Below, one piece after another: positions 13,425 through 21,098 of a stretch of 21,098 nt of DNA. Location: the NCBI GenBank assembly GCA_910588965.1, contig CAJUSO010000055.1:1-21098 (forward strand), given 5' to 3'. Positions within the stretch are counted from its first letter, which is position 1. Every line of letters begins with the position of its first letter. The notes beneath the pieces are model-generated. The model ran no database searches. It had not been told where the DNA came from and worked only from the letters and a program-made list of their open reading frames with translations. Both the position numbers and the translations under genes were made by a program. The stretch comes from an uncultured Lachnospiraceae bacterium. GTDB taxonomy: Bacteria; Bacillota; Clostridia; Lachnospirales; Lachnospiraceae.

Positions 13425-16400
13425 TTATTTTACTTTTGCCTTTACGATACTGCTGTAGCCGGTGTAAATGGTTTTCTTGCCAACCTTCTTGTAAGCCCTT
13501 AATTTGTAGTAGTGGCTGCCCTTCTTCACTTTAAATGTTTTCTTCAGGGACTTTAAAGTAGCAACTTTCTTATATTTGCCGTTTTTCTTTGTTGCATGGT
13601 AAACGGCATAGCCAGATGCTGATTTCGCTTTCTTATATGTGATGGTTACTTTATCCTTCTTCACTTTTGCCTTTACGCCTGTGGGGGCCTTTAACACATA
13701 AGCGCTTGTTACCTTGCTGTAGGAGCCTTTTACGCTCTTGTTGTAGGTAAGGACTTTATAGTAAACGGTCTTTCCTGGCTTTGCGCTCTTGTCTGTGTAT
13801 GCCTTCTTCGTGGTAGCGGCAAGCTTCTTGTAGCCCTTCTTTTTGTCATAAGAACGGTATACGACATATTTTGTCGCATTCTTTGCTGCTTTCCAGGTTA
13901 CTTTCACTTTCTTGGAGCCTTCCCATGCTGCCTTTACAGAGGAGGCTGTCCCTGGTTTTACAACAGGAGGCTTAACGGTAGCCTTTACCAATGCCTTGAT
14001 TGCTGCCTCCAGGTTATTGGCTGCCTTGTCGATGGCATTCTGGTCAGCGGATACGCTTGCCTGTACCTTTTTGGCCTCGGCAAGGGCTGTCTGCATCTTA
14101 TTCCAGCTGTCTGCCGTATAATCAGCCTTCTTCTTGGACTCTGCCGACTGGATTACATTCGCCAGGTACTGTTTATTCCAGATAGCGCCTTCCTCTGGGG
14201 AAACCGATACCTTCACATATGCATGGTATGGCTCTGAAGCAAATTCAGGTGCGAACATCGGCGCAAATTCATAGCCGTTTGTGGAAAGCACTGGGAACCC
14301 ATTCTCTTCATTCTTGGATACCGCAATATGGTCCTCCAATTTCGTGGTCAGTACCAGGCTGAGCCAATCCGTGCTTGCGTCCTTTGCAGCCATTACGAAC
14401 GGGCCGTACATCAGGCTTGCAACCTCGGATCCGTCAAGGGTATCCGGGGTCTTGTCCAAATGGAGGGTCCAAGGCATCGTCACTTCAATCACATCGTTTT
14501 CCTTGATGCCTTTGAGCGTCACATAAGTGCTGGCCTGTGCATTTGATACCTTCACAGCGCCGTTTACCTTTACGGTAAATCCTTTGGATGCCCAGTAAGG
14601 AACACGCAGGTTCATATCAAAGGCCTGCGCTGCCACATTCCCCAGCCTCTTAACGGTCAGCTTTGTGGTCTCAGACGGGTATGTGGTCTCCTGGATGACC
14701 TTCACCCCTTTTTCCTGCCAGCTTACGGTAGACGGGAGGTACAGGCCTACATATAAAGCGTCGGCTGTCTTGGCGTAAGCCGCCTCCTGGTATTTTACAT
14801 GGTTCTCCATCCCTGTGCCGTGGCAGCAGGTAAAGGACTGGTAATCATCGCTCATCTCGCTCTGCTTCCATGCGCCAGGGCAGATGGGGAGCATATAAGT
14901 GGTTGAATTATGTTTGTCGTCTGTTACAATCGGGGACTGGGAAGCCAGGATCTGGTTGTAAAGGGTTCTCTCATAGTAATCCATATACTCTGCGTTATCT
15001 GGATTGTAATTGTTCAGCATCATGCTCAGCTTCATCATATTGTAGGCCGCACAGGTCTCGCAGTTCCTGGCGCCAATGTAGTTCGCCTGGCGGTAAGGCT
15101 CTGTGAACTTCTCGCCAAGGCCTACGCCGCCTGTGGAATAAGCATAACGTGAAACTGTCATCTGCCAGAAATTCTCTGCAACGTTATAGTAATACATCTC
15201 TGGGCTGCCAGCCTCTACCGTCGCCTCATACATCTTGATGGCGCCGATAATCTGCGGGATATGCTGGTTGGCATGGCGTCCCTGGATGTCGTCCACATTT
15301 GCGGAAAGTTTGTTAAAGAAGTTGGTATTGTCAAATAATTTTGCACCTTTTAAATATATGTCTGCATCTGCATCCCCGTCTGCCTTCGCATAAAGATACA
15401 GCTGTGCCATGGACTCATTGAAGCCGCCGAACTCGCCTGCAATGTACATATCCCACATTCTCGTAAGCTGCTCCTGGGGAAGCACGCGCAGACGGTTATA
15501 TGCCCATTTGCCAAGGGCTTTGGCTGCCTCTAAAGCTTCCTGGTTCCCTGCGCAACGATAAGCGTCCAGAAGGCCGGACAGCAATTTATGCAGCGTATAA
15601 TAAGGCGCCCAGATACCCTGGTCAGGGCTGCCGTATGGGGTATACTGCTCTAATAATGCAAACTGGTCTGGGGAATAAGCGCTGATAAAGCCTTCGCCCC
15701 ATTCATTCGGGTCCTTGCTCCAGCCGGATGTCAGGACGCCGTTTGTCTTAAATGCTGCCGGATCCCCTTTGGACTTTTTCTGCAGCCTGCGGAGCTCGCT
15801 TACCATATTGTCCAGTTTTGCCTTCAGCTCTGCATCGCCGGTGGATGCATAAGCCAGGGAAAGTGCGGAAACATAATGGCCGGTGGAATGCCCCCGGAGC
15901 AAGCCTCCCGGCGCGTCCCAGCCGCCTAACGGGGTTACGTTTGCAATGACGTCATCCTCCCCAAAGGTCTTGTAGAAATTATAAAGCATCTGCTTGTTAT
16001 CCAGCAATTTCAGGTATACGATATCCCTTTCCCGGTTCTGTGTCAGGATAGATCCGTTTTCCCCAATCTTATCCAGGGAGATATCGTTTAAGTTAAAGCT
16101 GCTGGATACGGCTTTCTTGGCCGTTTCATCCCCAGCCACTACCGTTACGTTTGCAGTAACCTTTTCTGCCTGGCCTTCTACCTGGCCCTCTACCGTAAAT
16201 GTCCCTGCCGTTGCATAACTCTCCGGGGCAATGGATTTCGGCCAGATAACCTTCAGCTTGCCTGTGCTCCCATCGGAATACTTCACGGATAAGAAATTCG
16301 GAAGGGACGGGCTGCATCCCACGAATGTAGTCACATTAATGGTATCAGCTTTCTCAATTATGGTTGCCGTGCCATGGAATGCCCATATTTTTACATTAAT

Positions 16401-17915
16401 GTCAGCAGAACCTTTCACATCCCCGCTGGAAAGGGTAGCACGGAGCTTGCCTGCTGCATCCGGGGAACCTATGGCCGGGCGCTTCACCTGGGCAATATAG
16501 TTCCCATTCCCATCGGCTTCTGCCGGTATGGTAACAACGCCTTGTGCGCCTACCCATTCCCACTTAATGGAAGAGCCCCATTCCCCGGCTGACGGAAGGG
16601 TAATGGTCTGTGTGAATACATTGTCAAGGGATCCTACCGCACCTGCAACCGCATCCTTATCATGATCCACGATCTGCTGGTCAGAATAACGCTCTGCCAC
16701 AGTTGCTGCAATCTCTTTGGTAACAGGCGTGCCCGACCCATATGTAATCGTAGCCACCAGGTTCCCCTTGGCATCCCCAGACCCGCTTACCGGCCTTGTG
16801 ATGATGGTGGTGTAATAGCCGTCATTTCCTTTTTCCCCGATTTCAATGCCGCTATTCTGGCTTGTCCAGGTAATATCAGAGCCATAGATGCCTTTGGAAG
16901 GCAGCTTAATGCTCTCTACAATGCCTGTGACATTGTCCAGGGTTAGGGCATCTTTGTCGGCGGCAATCACGGCGTCATCAGAAGGGGCGTACATCCCGGC
17001 CACTTCCTCAGCGCTTAATGCCCTGTTATAAACCCTAAAGTCTGCAAATTTGCCCGTGGTCGTACCATCCCGTAAAGCATAAGTATTCCCAATATAATTC
17101 ATGGTGGTATGGCCTAATTCTTTCAAGCTGACCCCGGTATTTGCAGAACCGATTAATTTGCCGTCTTCATAAAAGGACAACGTCGTGCCATCCATAACCA
17201 CCGTAGTCAGGATCCAGCGTTCCTTCGCAAGAGGGACGCTTTTTGTTACAAATTTGTTATTATCCCATCCTTCCTTGCTGATGATAGCCATAGAACCCCA
17301 GCCGTCCCAGCCGTCAGCCCACAAGAAGAAATACTTGTTATCGTCTGACTGGAAATTCCATAGGCTGTGGAATGCGTCGTTTGCCCCTTCCTTCAGCTTC
17401 ACCCAGATACTGATGGTTGCTGAATCACAGTCATCCAGGATACCATCCGGAAGCTTCAGGTAAGGCCCAAATTCTTCATCCTTGGTATTCAGTTCCAGCG
17501 TATTCATAGACTTCCCGAAAATATCCTCTTTGCCCCAAGCATAGGTCCCTGCCACCGCGCCCTCAGCCTTTACCACTTCGGCGCTGTGCGCTGTGTTGCC
17601 AGTCTTATCCGGCACGATAGTAGCCTCGCTGTTATCGCCCTGGTCAAAGTCATAATGCAGGATCAATCCATCCTCTGCCTGTGCTGCCGGCTCTCCTGCC
17701 TTATCTGCCTTGATGGCTTCTGCCTCTTCTGCCCCCAGCACTTCAGGGGCTTCAAGGGCTTCTGCCTCTTCTGCTCCCAGCGCTTCAGGGGCTTCAAGGG
17801 CTTCTGCTTCTTCTGCCCGGACTGCAATCCCCTGGAAAGACACGCTTGTAAACACAAGCGCGAATGACAAGGCAGATGCGAGCAGCCTGTTAAAAAGTTG
17901 CTTCCTCTTTCCCAT
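13425..17915 (-). CDS. Giant secreted GH127/GH146-type beta-L-arabinofuranosidase-like enzyme
   Basis: A 1496-residue secreted multidomain glycosidase. Signal peptide about 1-33; acidic 14-residue repeats (EALEAPEALGAEEA type) about 34-65; LamG/concanavalin-like domain about 83-308; three Ig-like domains about 312-595; catalytic DUF1680 core about 600-1180; a FIVAR-like helical segment about 1245-1310; two Lys-rich FnIII-like domains about 1323-1496. The core has NCETCAAYNMMK (Cys952, Glu953, Cys955) and FTCCHGTGMENH (Cys1030, Cys1031), matching the Zn ligands and Cys nucleophile of HypBA1-like enzymes; the GTGMENH context looks more like GH146 than classical GH127. It probably acts on arabinose-containing plant glycans at the cell surface. 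There is no LPXTG motif; the basic tail may hold it to the wall. The ATG at 17915 has AAGGAGG 9 nt upstream; a TTG at 17921 is too close. Exact substrate is uncertain. Confidence 0.92.
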   Translation of the reverse strand: MGKRKQLFNRLLASALSFALVFTSVSFQGIAVRAEEAEALEAPEALGAEEAEALEAPEVLGAEEAEAIKADKAGEPAAQAEDGLILHYDFDQGDNSEATIVPDKTGNTAHSAEVVKAEGAVAGTYAWGKEDIFGKSMNTLELNTKDEEFGPYLKLPDGILDDCDSATISIWVKLKEGANDAFHSLWNFQSDDNKYFFLWADGWDGWGSMAIISKEGWDNNKFVTKSVPLAKERWILTTVVMDGTTLSFYEDGKLIGSANTGVSLKELGHTTMNYIGNTYALRDGTTTGKFADFRVYNRALSAEEVAGMYAPSDDAVIAADKDALTLDNVTGIVESIKLPSKGIYGSDITWTSQNSGIEIGEKGNDGYYTTIITRPVSGSGDAKGNLVATITYGSGTPVTKEIAATVAERYSDQQIVDHDKDAVAGAVGSLDNVFTQTITLPSAGEWGSSIKWEWVGAQGVVTIPAEADGNGNYIAQVKRPAIGSPDAAGKLRATLSSGDVKGSADINVKIWAFHGTATIIEKADTINVTTFVGCSPSLPNFLSVKYSDGSTGKLKVIWPKSIAPESYATAGTFTVEGQVEGQAEKVTANVTVVAGDETAKKAVSSSFNLNDISLDKIGENGSILTQNRERDIVYLKLLDNKQMLYNFYKTFGEDDVIANVTPLGGWDAPGGLLRGHSTGHYVSALSLAYASTGDAELKAKLDNMVSELRRLQKKSKGDPAAFKTNGVLTSGWSKDPNEWGEGFISAYSPDQFALLEQYTPYGSPDQGIWAPYYTLHKLLSGLLDAYRCAGNQEALEAAKALGKWAYNRLRVLPQEQLTRMWDMYIAGEFGGFNESMAQLYLYAKADGDADADIYLKGAKLFDNTNFFNKLSANVDDIQGRHANQHIPQIIGAIKMYEATVEAGSPEMYYYNVAENFWQMTVSRYAYSTGGVGLGEKFTEPYRQANYIGARNCETCAAYNMMKLSMMLNNYNPDNAEYMDYYERTLYNQILASQSPIVTDDKHNSTTYMLPICPGAWKQSEMSDDYQSFTCCHGTGMENHVKYQEAAYAKTADALYVGLYLPSTVSWQEKGVKVIQETTYPSETTKLTVKRLGNVAAQAFDMNLRVPYWASKGFTVKVNGAVKVSNAQASTYVTLKGIKENDVIEVTMPWTLHLDKTPDTLDGSEVASLMYGPFVMAAKDASTDWLSLVLTTKLEDHIAVSKNEENGFPVLSTNGYEFAPMFAPEFASEPYHAYVKVSVSPEEGAIWNKQYLANVIQSAESKKKADYTADSWNKMQTALAEAKKVQASVSADQNAIDKAANNLEAAIKALVKATVKPPVVKPGTASSVKAAWEGSKKVKVTWKAAKNATKYVVYRSYDKKKGYKKLAATTKKAYTDKSAKPGKTVYYKVLTYNKSVKGSYSKVTSAYVLKAPTGVKAKVKKDKVTITYKKAKSASGYAVYHATKKNGKYKKVATLKSLKKTFKVKKGSHYYKLRAYKKVGKKTIYTGYSSIVKAKVK
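17716..17817. repeat. 42-bp tandem repeat, about 2.4 copies
   Basis: Two near-identical 42-bp units (17716-17757 and 17758-17799) and a partial third (to 17817) lie inside the glycosidase gene just after the signal peptide. Each unit encodes 14 residues rich in Glu and Ala. The copies differ at a few positions. Being in frame, copy-number change would lengthen or shorten the acidic linker without breaking the gene. Confidence 0.9.
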
Positions 17916-18016
17916 ACTCAAAAACCTCCTTTTAGAATACTTTTCCAGGCACGTCAGGTATCAAGACCCAAAGCGCCTGCCCTAACGGTACATCCTAATT
18001 GATTGGACGGTTTAAT

Positions 18017-18045
18017 AGTATAGCAGGACCAGGACCCTATGGATA
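18017..18045 (-). promoter_or_regulatory. Possible extended -10 promoter of the glycosidase gene
   Basis: On the minus strand TGCTATACT gives an extended -10 (TATACT at 18017-18022). The -35 at 17 bp reads TATCCA, a poor match, suggesting a weak or activator-dependent promoter. The leader would be about 95 nt. Confidence 0.4.
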
Positions 18046-18106
18046 GGATAATAATTTATACTCCCTTCCTTATCTTAAACTAAATTTGGGCGGCATAAAT
18101 TTTTCC

Positions 18107-18135
18107 TTGTGTTTTCCATTGCTGCGTGGCATAAT
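18107..18135 (+). promoter_or_regulatory. Possible sigma-A promoter of the YjfB-family gene
   Basis: TTGTGT (18107-18112) and CATAAT (18130-18135) are 17 bp apart, upstream of the small plus-strand gene. No sigma-28 (motility) promoter was recognised. Confidence 0.45.
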
Positions 18136-18171
18136 AAAAAGCAGGACGGAACTTGAAAGGAGGGATGGAAA

Positions 18172-18348
18172 ATGGATATTGCTGCTTTATCAACTGCCCT
18201 TAGTATGGCAAATTTAAGCAATGACGTCGGCGTGCTCATGCTGGGCAAGCAATTAGACTCAATGGAAGATATGGGCGCCTCTATGGCAAAGCTCATGGAA
18301 CAGTCTGTTACCCCCCATCTGGGCGGGAATATTGATATTTCCCTTTAA
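18172..18348 (+). CDS. YjfB-family putative motility protein, 58 residues
   Basis: A 58-residue protein and the only plus-strand gene in the window. It begins MDIAALSTALSMANLSNDVG and ends with EQSVTPHLGGNIDISL; the opening MDIAALS and the HLGGNIDI ending are the hallmarks of the YjfB family, annotated as putative motility proteins in Firmicutes, with no demonstrated function that I know of. The middle is Met-rich and looks helical (LMLGKQLDSMEDMGASMAKL). AAAGGAGGG (18156-18164) stands 7 nt before the ATG; the out-of-frame ATG at 18165 leads nowhere. It has its own probable promoter and ends at a hairpin shared with the convergent CPBP protease gene. No flagellar or chemotaxis gene is in the window. 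Confidence 0.88.
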   Translation: MDIAALSTALSMANLSNDVGVLMLGKQLDSMEDMGASMAKLMEQSVTPHLGGNIDISL

Positions 18349-18355
18349 TCATTTT

Positions 18356-18381
18356 AAGGGAGGCATATCCCTGCCTCCCTT
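18356..18381. terminator. Shared hairpin between convergent genes
   Basis: AAGGGAGGCA and TGCCTCCCTT form a perfect 10-bp stem with a 6-nt loop between the ends of the YjfB-family gene (+) and the CPBP protease gene (-). Neither side has a long U-run, so termination may be partial, but placement fits a bidirectional terminator. Confidence 0.65.
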
Positions 18382-18403
18382 CTGATATCTTACCGTTTCG
18401 AGG

Positions 18404-19372
18404 TTACATCATTTCCATCCAAATAGAAAGCCCCATAAACGCAAAGGCAATGATGATCCCAACTGCCAACGGCGCCGTAACCATCCGCTCCCTGGCGCCG
18501 CCCCGGAACATATGCCTCACATATTCCCATCTGCCATTAATCCTGCAGATGGCATAATAAACCCCCAGCGCCCCGCAGGTGGCTCCTATGGCAATGGCTG
18601 CCCAGACTACAATCCCCATCAGGAACATAAAAAGCTCACTGCCCTCCATCACGGAAGCATACCCGCCCCTCTGCACCTGGGGAAGCTGGGACGCCTGCCC
18701 CATCCCCGCCGCCTGGTACAGAAGGCTTAATAGGAAGCTCATGGCCACGCTGGTGGCATTCAAGGTGAAATGCGCCAGCATGGAACTTAAGATGCTCCCT
18801 GTAGCTTCCACCAGGAACGCCAGGTAAACCCCCAATGCAAAGGCATACATAAACTGGTTCAGGTTCATGTGCATACACCCAAAGAGGAAGGCGCTGAGAA
18901 AAATAGCAGGAAGCATCCTGCTCCTTCGGTATGTGTGGAATAAAACCCCGCGGAACATAAACTCTTCCACGCAGGCAGGCAGGAGGGCGATAAACAGCAT
19001 GCTTAACGGGAAGCTCTGCCCCTGCATCATATCCATGACCGCCGCCGTCCCGGAATTGGTGAACAGCATGGAGATGGCATTGAGCACAATGATAAGCGGA
19101 TACATCAAATAAGTACAGATTACCACTAGGACAGCGGTCGCAAAATTAATCCGGCGGTAAGGGATAAAGTCCCGGATGGCAATCCCCTTGTGCCTGCAAT
19201 AGAAAAAGCCTGGCAGGAAAATCAGGGACTGGGATAGCAGTATGTTAACGTAAACCGGCATTTTGCCCAATAAAGGCACCCAGGCGGACAGCATCCCAAA
19301 CCCTAGGCTAAATCCGATATAAACCAGGATGGTTCCCAGAAACAGGCGGTTGGCGCTTTTGTTATTGGACAT
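18404..19372 (-). CDS. CPBP family intramembrane glutamic protease
   Basis: A 322-residue multi-pass membrane protein with about seven to eight hydrophobic segments. The CPBP (CAAX protease/Abi) motifs are present: EEFMFR with Glu136, Glu137 and Arg141, FLFGCMH with His168, and the HMNLNQF continuation with a conserved Asn. Such proteins are intramembrane proteases; bacterial members have been linked to bacteriocin self-immunity and protein processing, but substrates are mostly unknown. GGAGGGGG directly precedes the ATG. It starts 9 bp after the cvfB-like stop, so it is the last gene of the thioesterase-cvfB-CPBP run. A soluble-looking loop near 220-240 is followed by further membrane segments. 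Confidence 0.9.
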   Translation of the reverse strand: MSNNKSANRLFLGTILVYIGFSLGFGMLSAWVPLLGKMPVYVNILLSQSLIFLPGFFYCRHKGIAIRDFIPYRRINFATAVLVVICTYLMYPLIIVLNAISMLFTNSGTAAVMDMMQGQSFPLSMLFIALLPACVEEFMFRGVLFHTYRRSRMLPAIFLSAFLFGCMHMNLNQFMYAFALGVYLAFLVEATGSILSSMLAHFTLNATSVAMSFLLSLLYQAAGMGQASQLPQVQRGGYASVMEGSELFMFLMGIVVWAAIAIGATCGALGVYYAICRINGRWEYVRHMFRGGARERMVTAPLAVGIIIAFAFMGLSIWMEMM

Positions 19373-19381
19373 TTCCCCCTC

Positions 19382-20218
19382 CTACCGCTTACGGATGCTA
19401 TGGTCTGTAAGCTCTATTTTACGTTCTTTGTATAGATGCCCTACTGCCCGCTTAAATGCATTCTTGCTCATTTTGGTTTCCTGCATAATGGTCTCCGGGG
19501 ACGCCTTGTCATTAAAGGGGAGCTCCCCGCCATATTCGTCTAACAGCTCCAGCACCTTAACGGCATCCTGGTCCATCTGCTTATAAGCCTTCTGGCGCAG
19601 GGTAAGGTCTAGCTTGCCGTCCGGCTTCACGGCAGTGACCCTGGCCTCCACCTGGCTCCCAACCTGCAGGAAGCTATGGTCCTCATGGTGCGGTATCAAG
19701 GCTGAAAAACAGCCGTCCACAGCCACGAAAGCCCCAAAATTATCGCTCAGCTCATAGACGCGCCCTTTCACCATATCGCCGGCCTGATAAGGGGAATCCA
19801 GCCGGAGGAGCTCATGGACTTCACGCATGCTGGCGCAAAGGCGCCTGCTCTTGTCAATATAAAGCCTTACCAGCACCTCGTCCCCTTCCTTGACCTTCCC
19901 AACCTGCTCTTTATAAGGCAGGAATAAATCCTTCTCCAGGCCCCAATCCAAAAAAGCGCCGATTTTCTGGACGGATACCACGGTAAGCACCTTTACTTCC
20001 CCCATCTTCAGCTTGGGCTCCCGGACAGTTGAAATGATACGGTCCTTGGAATCTTTATAGAGGAATACCTCCAACTCATCCCCCAAATCCGCATCTGGGG
20101 GTACCTGCTTCCCTGGCAGCAGGATCCTTACCTCTTCCCTCCCTGGCTCTGCCAGATATACGCCGAATTCTACTTTTTTCACAATGGACAATGTCTGTTT
20201 TTCACCTAGCCGAATCAT
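19382..20218 (-). CDS. CvfB-like S1 RNA-binding protein
   Basis: A 278-residue protein of the CvfB/YitL family. An atypical S1-like domain fills about residues 1-63, a second S1 domain about 69-132 (KIGAFLDWGLEKDLFLP), a third about 147-208 (NFGAFVAVDGCFSALIP), and a winged helix about 215-275 (NAFKRAVGHLYKERKIEL). The family binds RNA; in Staphylococcus it affects virulence gene expression. Length and domain order are standard. Its ATG overlaps the thioesterase stop in an ATGA, so translation is likely coupled, and the CPBP protease gene follows after 9 bp. Confidence 0.93.
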   Translation of the reverse strand: MIRLGEKQTLSIVKKVEFGVYLAEPGREEVRILLPGKQVPPDADLGDELEVFLYKDSKDRIISTVREPKLKMGEVKVLTVVSVQKIGAFLDWGLEKDLFLPYKEQVGKVKEGDEVLVRLYIDKSRRLCASMREVHELLRLDSPYQAGDMVKGRVYELSDNFGAFVAVDGCFSALIPHHEDHSFLQVGSQVEARVTAVKPDGKLDLTLRQKAYKQMDQDAVKVLELLDEYGGELPFNDKASPETIMQETKMSKNAFKRAVGHLYKERKIELTDHSIRKR

Positions 20219-20925
20219 CTGTATCCCTCCAATTCTATAATGGCATAGGGCTTTCCTTCCCCGTCTGCCAAATTAACGGTTATCTTATTCCCTTCCCATA
20301 GAGCCCTTGGGTATACCATGTCCCCATAGACGGCTGCCTTCCGGTATTCCGCACGCATCTTTTGGACCTCAAACCCCATAGGGAGATATTCCTGCGCCAT
20401 GCTGACGTATTTCCCATTGTTCACATGCTGGTTGGTGTCAATGTGGTACTTACTGACGGGGAACATACCCTGGCATTCCATCCCTTCCGGCAAAGGCAGC
20501 TTCCTGGGAGCCGGCTCCATCGCAAGCCCAGGCGATATCTGGTAAGCCTCTTCCATTTCCGGGAGTATCCGCATGGGGCGCCCCTTGCGCAGATCCAGCA
20601 ATACCCAGATGGAATCTGCATATGCCAGCCTCTCCCCTGCCTGGCTCTCCATGGTAAAATTGCGGTAGCCCATAAAACCATGAAAGCCATAGGGCCATGT
20701 AGATACCGCCACATGCTCCCCATAAGACGGGTAACGGCTTACCTCAATCCGCCAGGAAGACAGCACCCAGGCCGCCTGGTTCTTGGCCAAATAGCTGATA
20801 CCCACGCCCAAGTCCTCCGAATGGAAGGAACTGCAGTCTTGGAAATAATCCAAAACAGAACCCAATGTAATCTTTCCCTGGCTATCCACTTCACTATAGC
20901 GGATCCTGCTTTCAAAACGGTACAT
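20215..20925 (-). CDS. Acyl-ACP thioesterase
   Basis: A 236-residue double-hotdog acyl-ACP thioesterase related to plant FatA/FatB. The first hotdog spans about 1-130 (RIRYSEVDSQGKITLGSVLDYFQD), the second about 150-236. The catalytic motif is HIDTNQHVNNGKYV, with Asp163, Asn165 and His167 matching the plant Asp-Asn-His residues. It releases free fatty acids from acyl carrier protein, which in gut Clostridia may adjust lipid composition or yield free acids; which chain length is cut cannot be read here. AGGAG lies 7 nt before the ATG at 20925; an ATG 4 bases earlier is out of frame. It heads an operon with the cvfB-like and CPBP genes. Confidence 0.92.
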   Translation of the reverse strand: MYRFESRIRYSEVDSQGKITLGSVLDYFQDCSSFHSEDLGVGISYLAKNQAAWVLSSWRIEVSRYPSYGEHVAVSTWPYGFHGFMGYRNFTMESQAGERLAYADSIWVLLDLRKGRPMRILPEMEEAYQISPGLAMEPAPRKLPLPEGMECQGMFPVSKYHIDTNQHVNNGKYVSMAQEYLPMGFEVQKMRAEYRKAAVYGDMVYPRALWEGNKITVNLADGEGKPYAIIELEGYR

Positions 20926-20958
20926 CCATAATCTCCTGTTTCTTACATGATATAAAAC

Positions 20959-20979
20959 AAACCCCCGCCCGGAGGGTTT
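20959..20979. terminator. GC-rich hairpin upstream of the thioesterase gene
   Basis: AAACCC and GGGTTT pair, with further pairing inside for an 8-bp stem containing one T-G wobble on the minus strand. It is followed by GTTTTAT on the minus strand and TTTCTCTT on the plus strand. It can act as a second terminator behind tRNA-Gln. Confidence 0.55.
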
Positions 20980-21018
20980 TCTCTTATCGGAAAGACATCC
21001 CTTCCCAATAAGAGAAAA
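20977..21018. repeat. Long imperfect inverted repeat between two hairpins
   Basis: TTTTCTCTTATCGGAAAG (20977-20994) can pair along all 18 bases with CTTCCCAATAAGAGAAAA (21001-21018), counting G-T wobbles in RNA, around a 6-nt loop. Its ends share bases with the hairpins on either side, so these structures compete. Confidence 0.7.
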
Positions 21019-21045
21019 AAGTCCATCACAAATGTGATGGACTTT
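21011..21045 (-). terminator. Terminator of tRNA-Gln
   Basis: On the minus strand AAAGTCCATCAC and GTGATGGACTTT form a perfect 12-bp stem with an ATTT loop, followed by TTTCTCTT. It begins 2 nt after the mature tRNA end. Confidence 0.92.
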
Positions 21046-21047
21046 AG

Positions 21048-21098
21048 CTGGCCCACAAGGATTCGAACCTTGAAATGACGGAGTCAGAGTCCGTTGCC
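21048..21098 (-). tRNA. tRNA-Gln (anticodon CUG), 5' part outside window
   Basis: The 3' part of a tRNA reads on the minus strand. The anticodon stem ACGGA/TCCGT closes the loop CTCTGAC, giving anticodon CTG for the Gln codon CAG. The T arm is CAAGG, TTCGAAT, CCTTG, followed by the acceptor strand TGGGCCA and a G discriminator at 21048. CCA is not encoded. The D arm and 5' acceptor strand lie beyond the window edge. Confidence 0.93.

Overview
The window reads as chromosomal DNA of a gut-type Clostridia, most likely a Lachnospiraceae member. The reasons are family resemblance and genome style only: roughly 50% GC, strong AGGAGG-type ribosome binding sites, a clostridial-length ThiC under a TPP riboswitch, an FtsEX/S41-peptidase block, a YitT protein, an SH3-NlpC/P60 hydrolase and a very large secreted arabinofuranosidase-like enzyme. 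No phage, plasmid, CRISPR or intact insertion sequence is visible. All protein genes but one lie on the minus strand.

Layout from right to left, the direction of transcription. The right edge cuts a tRNA-Gln(CUG), followed by a strong terminator and two further hairpins. Next come an acyl-ACP thioesterase, a CvfB-like S1 RNA-binding protein (ATGA overlap) and a CPBP membrane protease, apparently one operon. A 58-codon YjfB-family gene is the only plus-strand gene and converges on that operon. A 1496-residue secreted GH127/GH146-type glycosidase follows, ending at a 17-bp perfect palindrome. Then comes a secreted SH3-NlpC/P60 cell-wall hydrolase with a perfect consensus promoter. A ~0.8 kb gene-free region holds a terminator, an IS200/IS605-like hairpin and a helically phased cluster of DnaA-box-like sites. 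It leads into a TagA/WecG-family gene paired with yitT.

Further left, a CdaR/PucR-type regulator heads a tight ftsE-ftsX-ctp operon, a layout consistent with control of cell-wall hydrolysis during division. Last is a thiamin operon: sigma-A promoter, TPP riboswitch, terminator, thiC, thiE, thiD, then an RsiV-like lipoprotein 5 nt after thiD and a two-domain Nudix protein cut by the left edge. The riboswitch probably sets expression of the whole row, including the two genes not obviously needed for thiamin synthesis.

I found no convincing new multi-gene system. The signals most worth a second look are the DnaA-box cluster, the two extra genes on the thiamin operon, the hairpin chain behind tRNA-Gln, and the glycosidase architecture.
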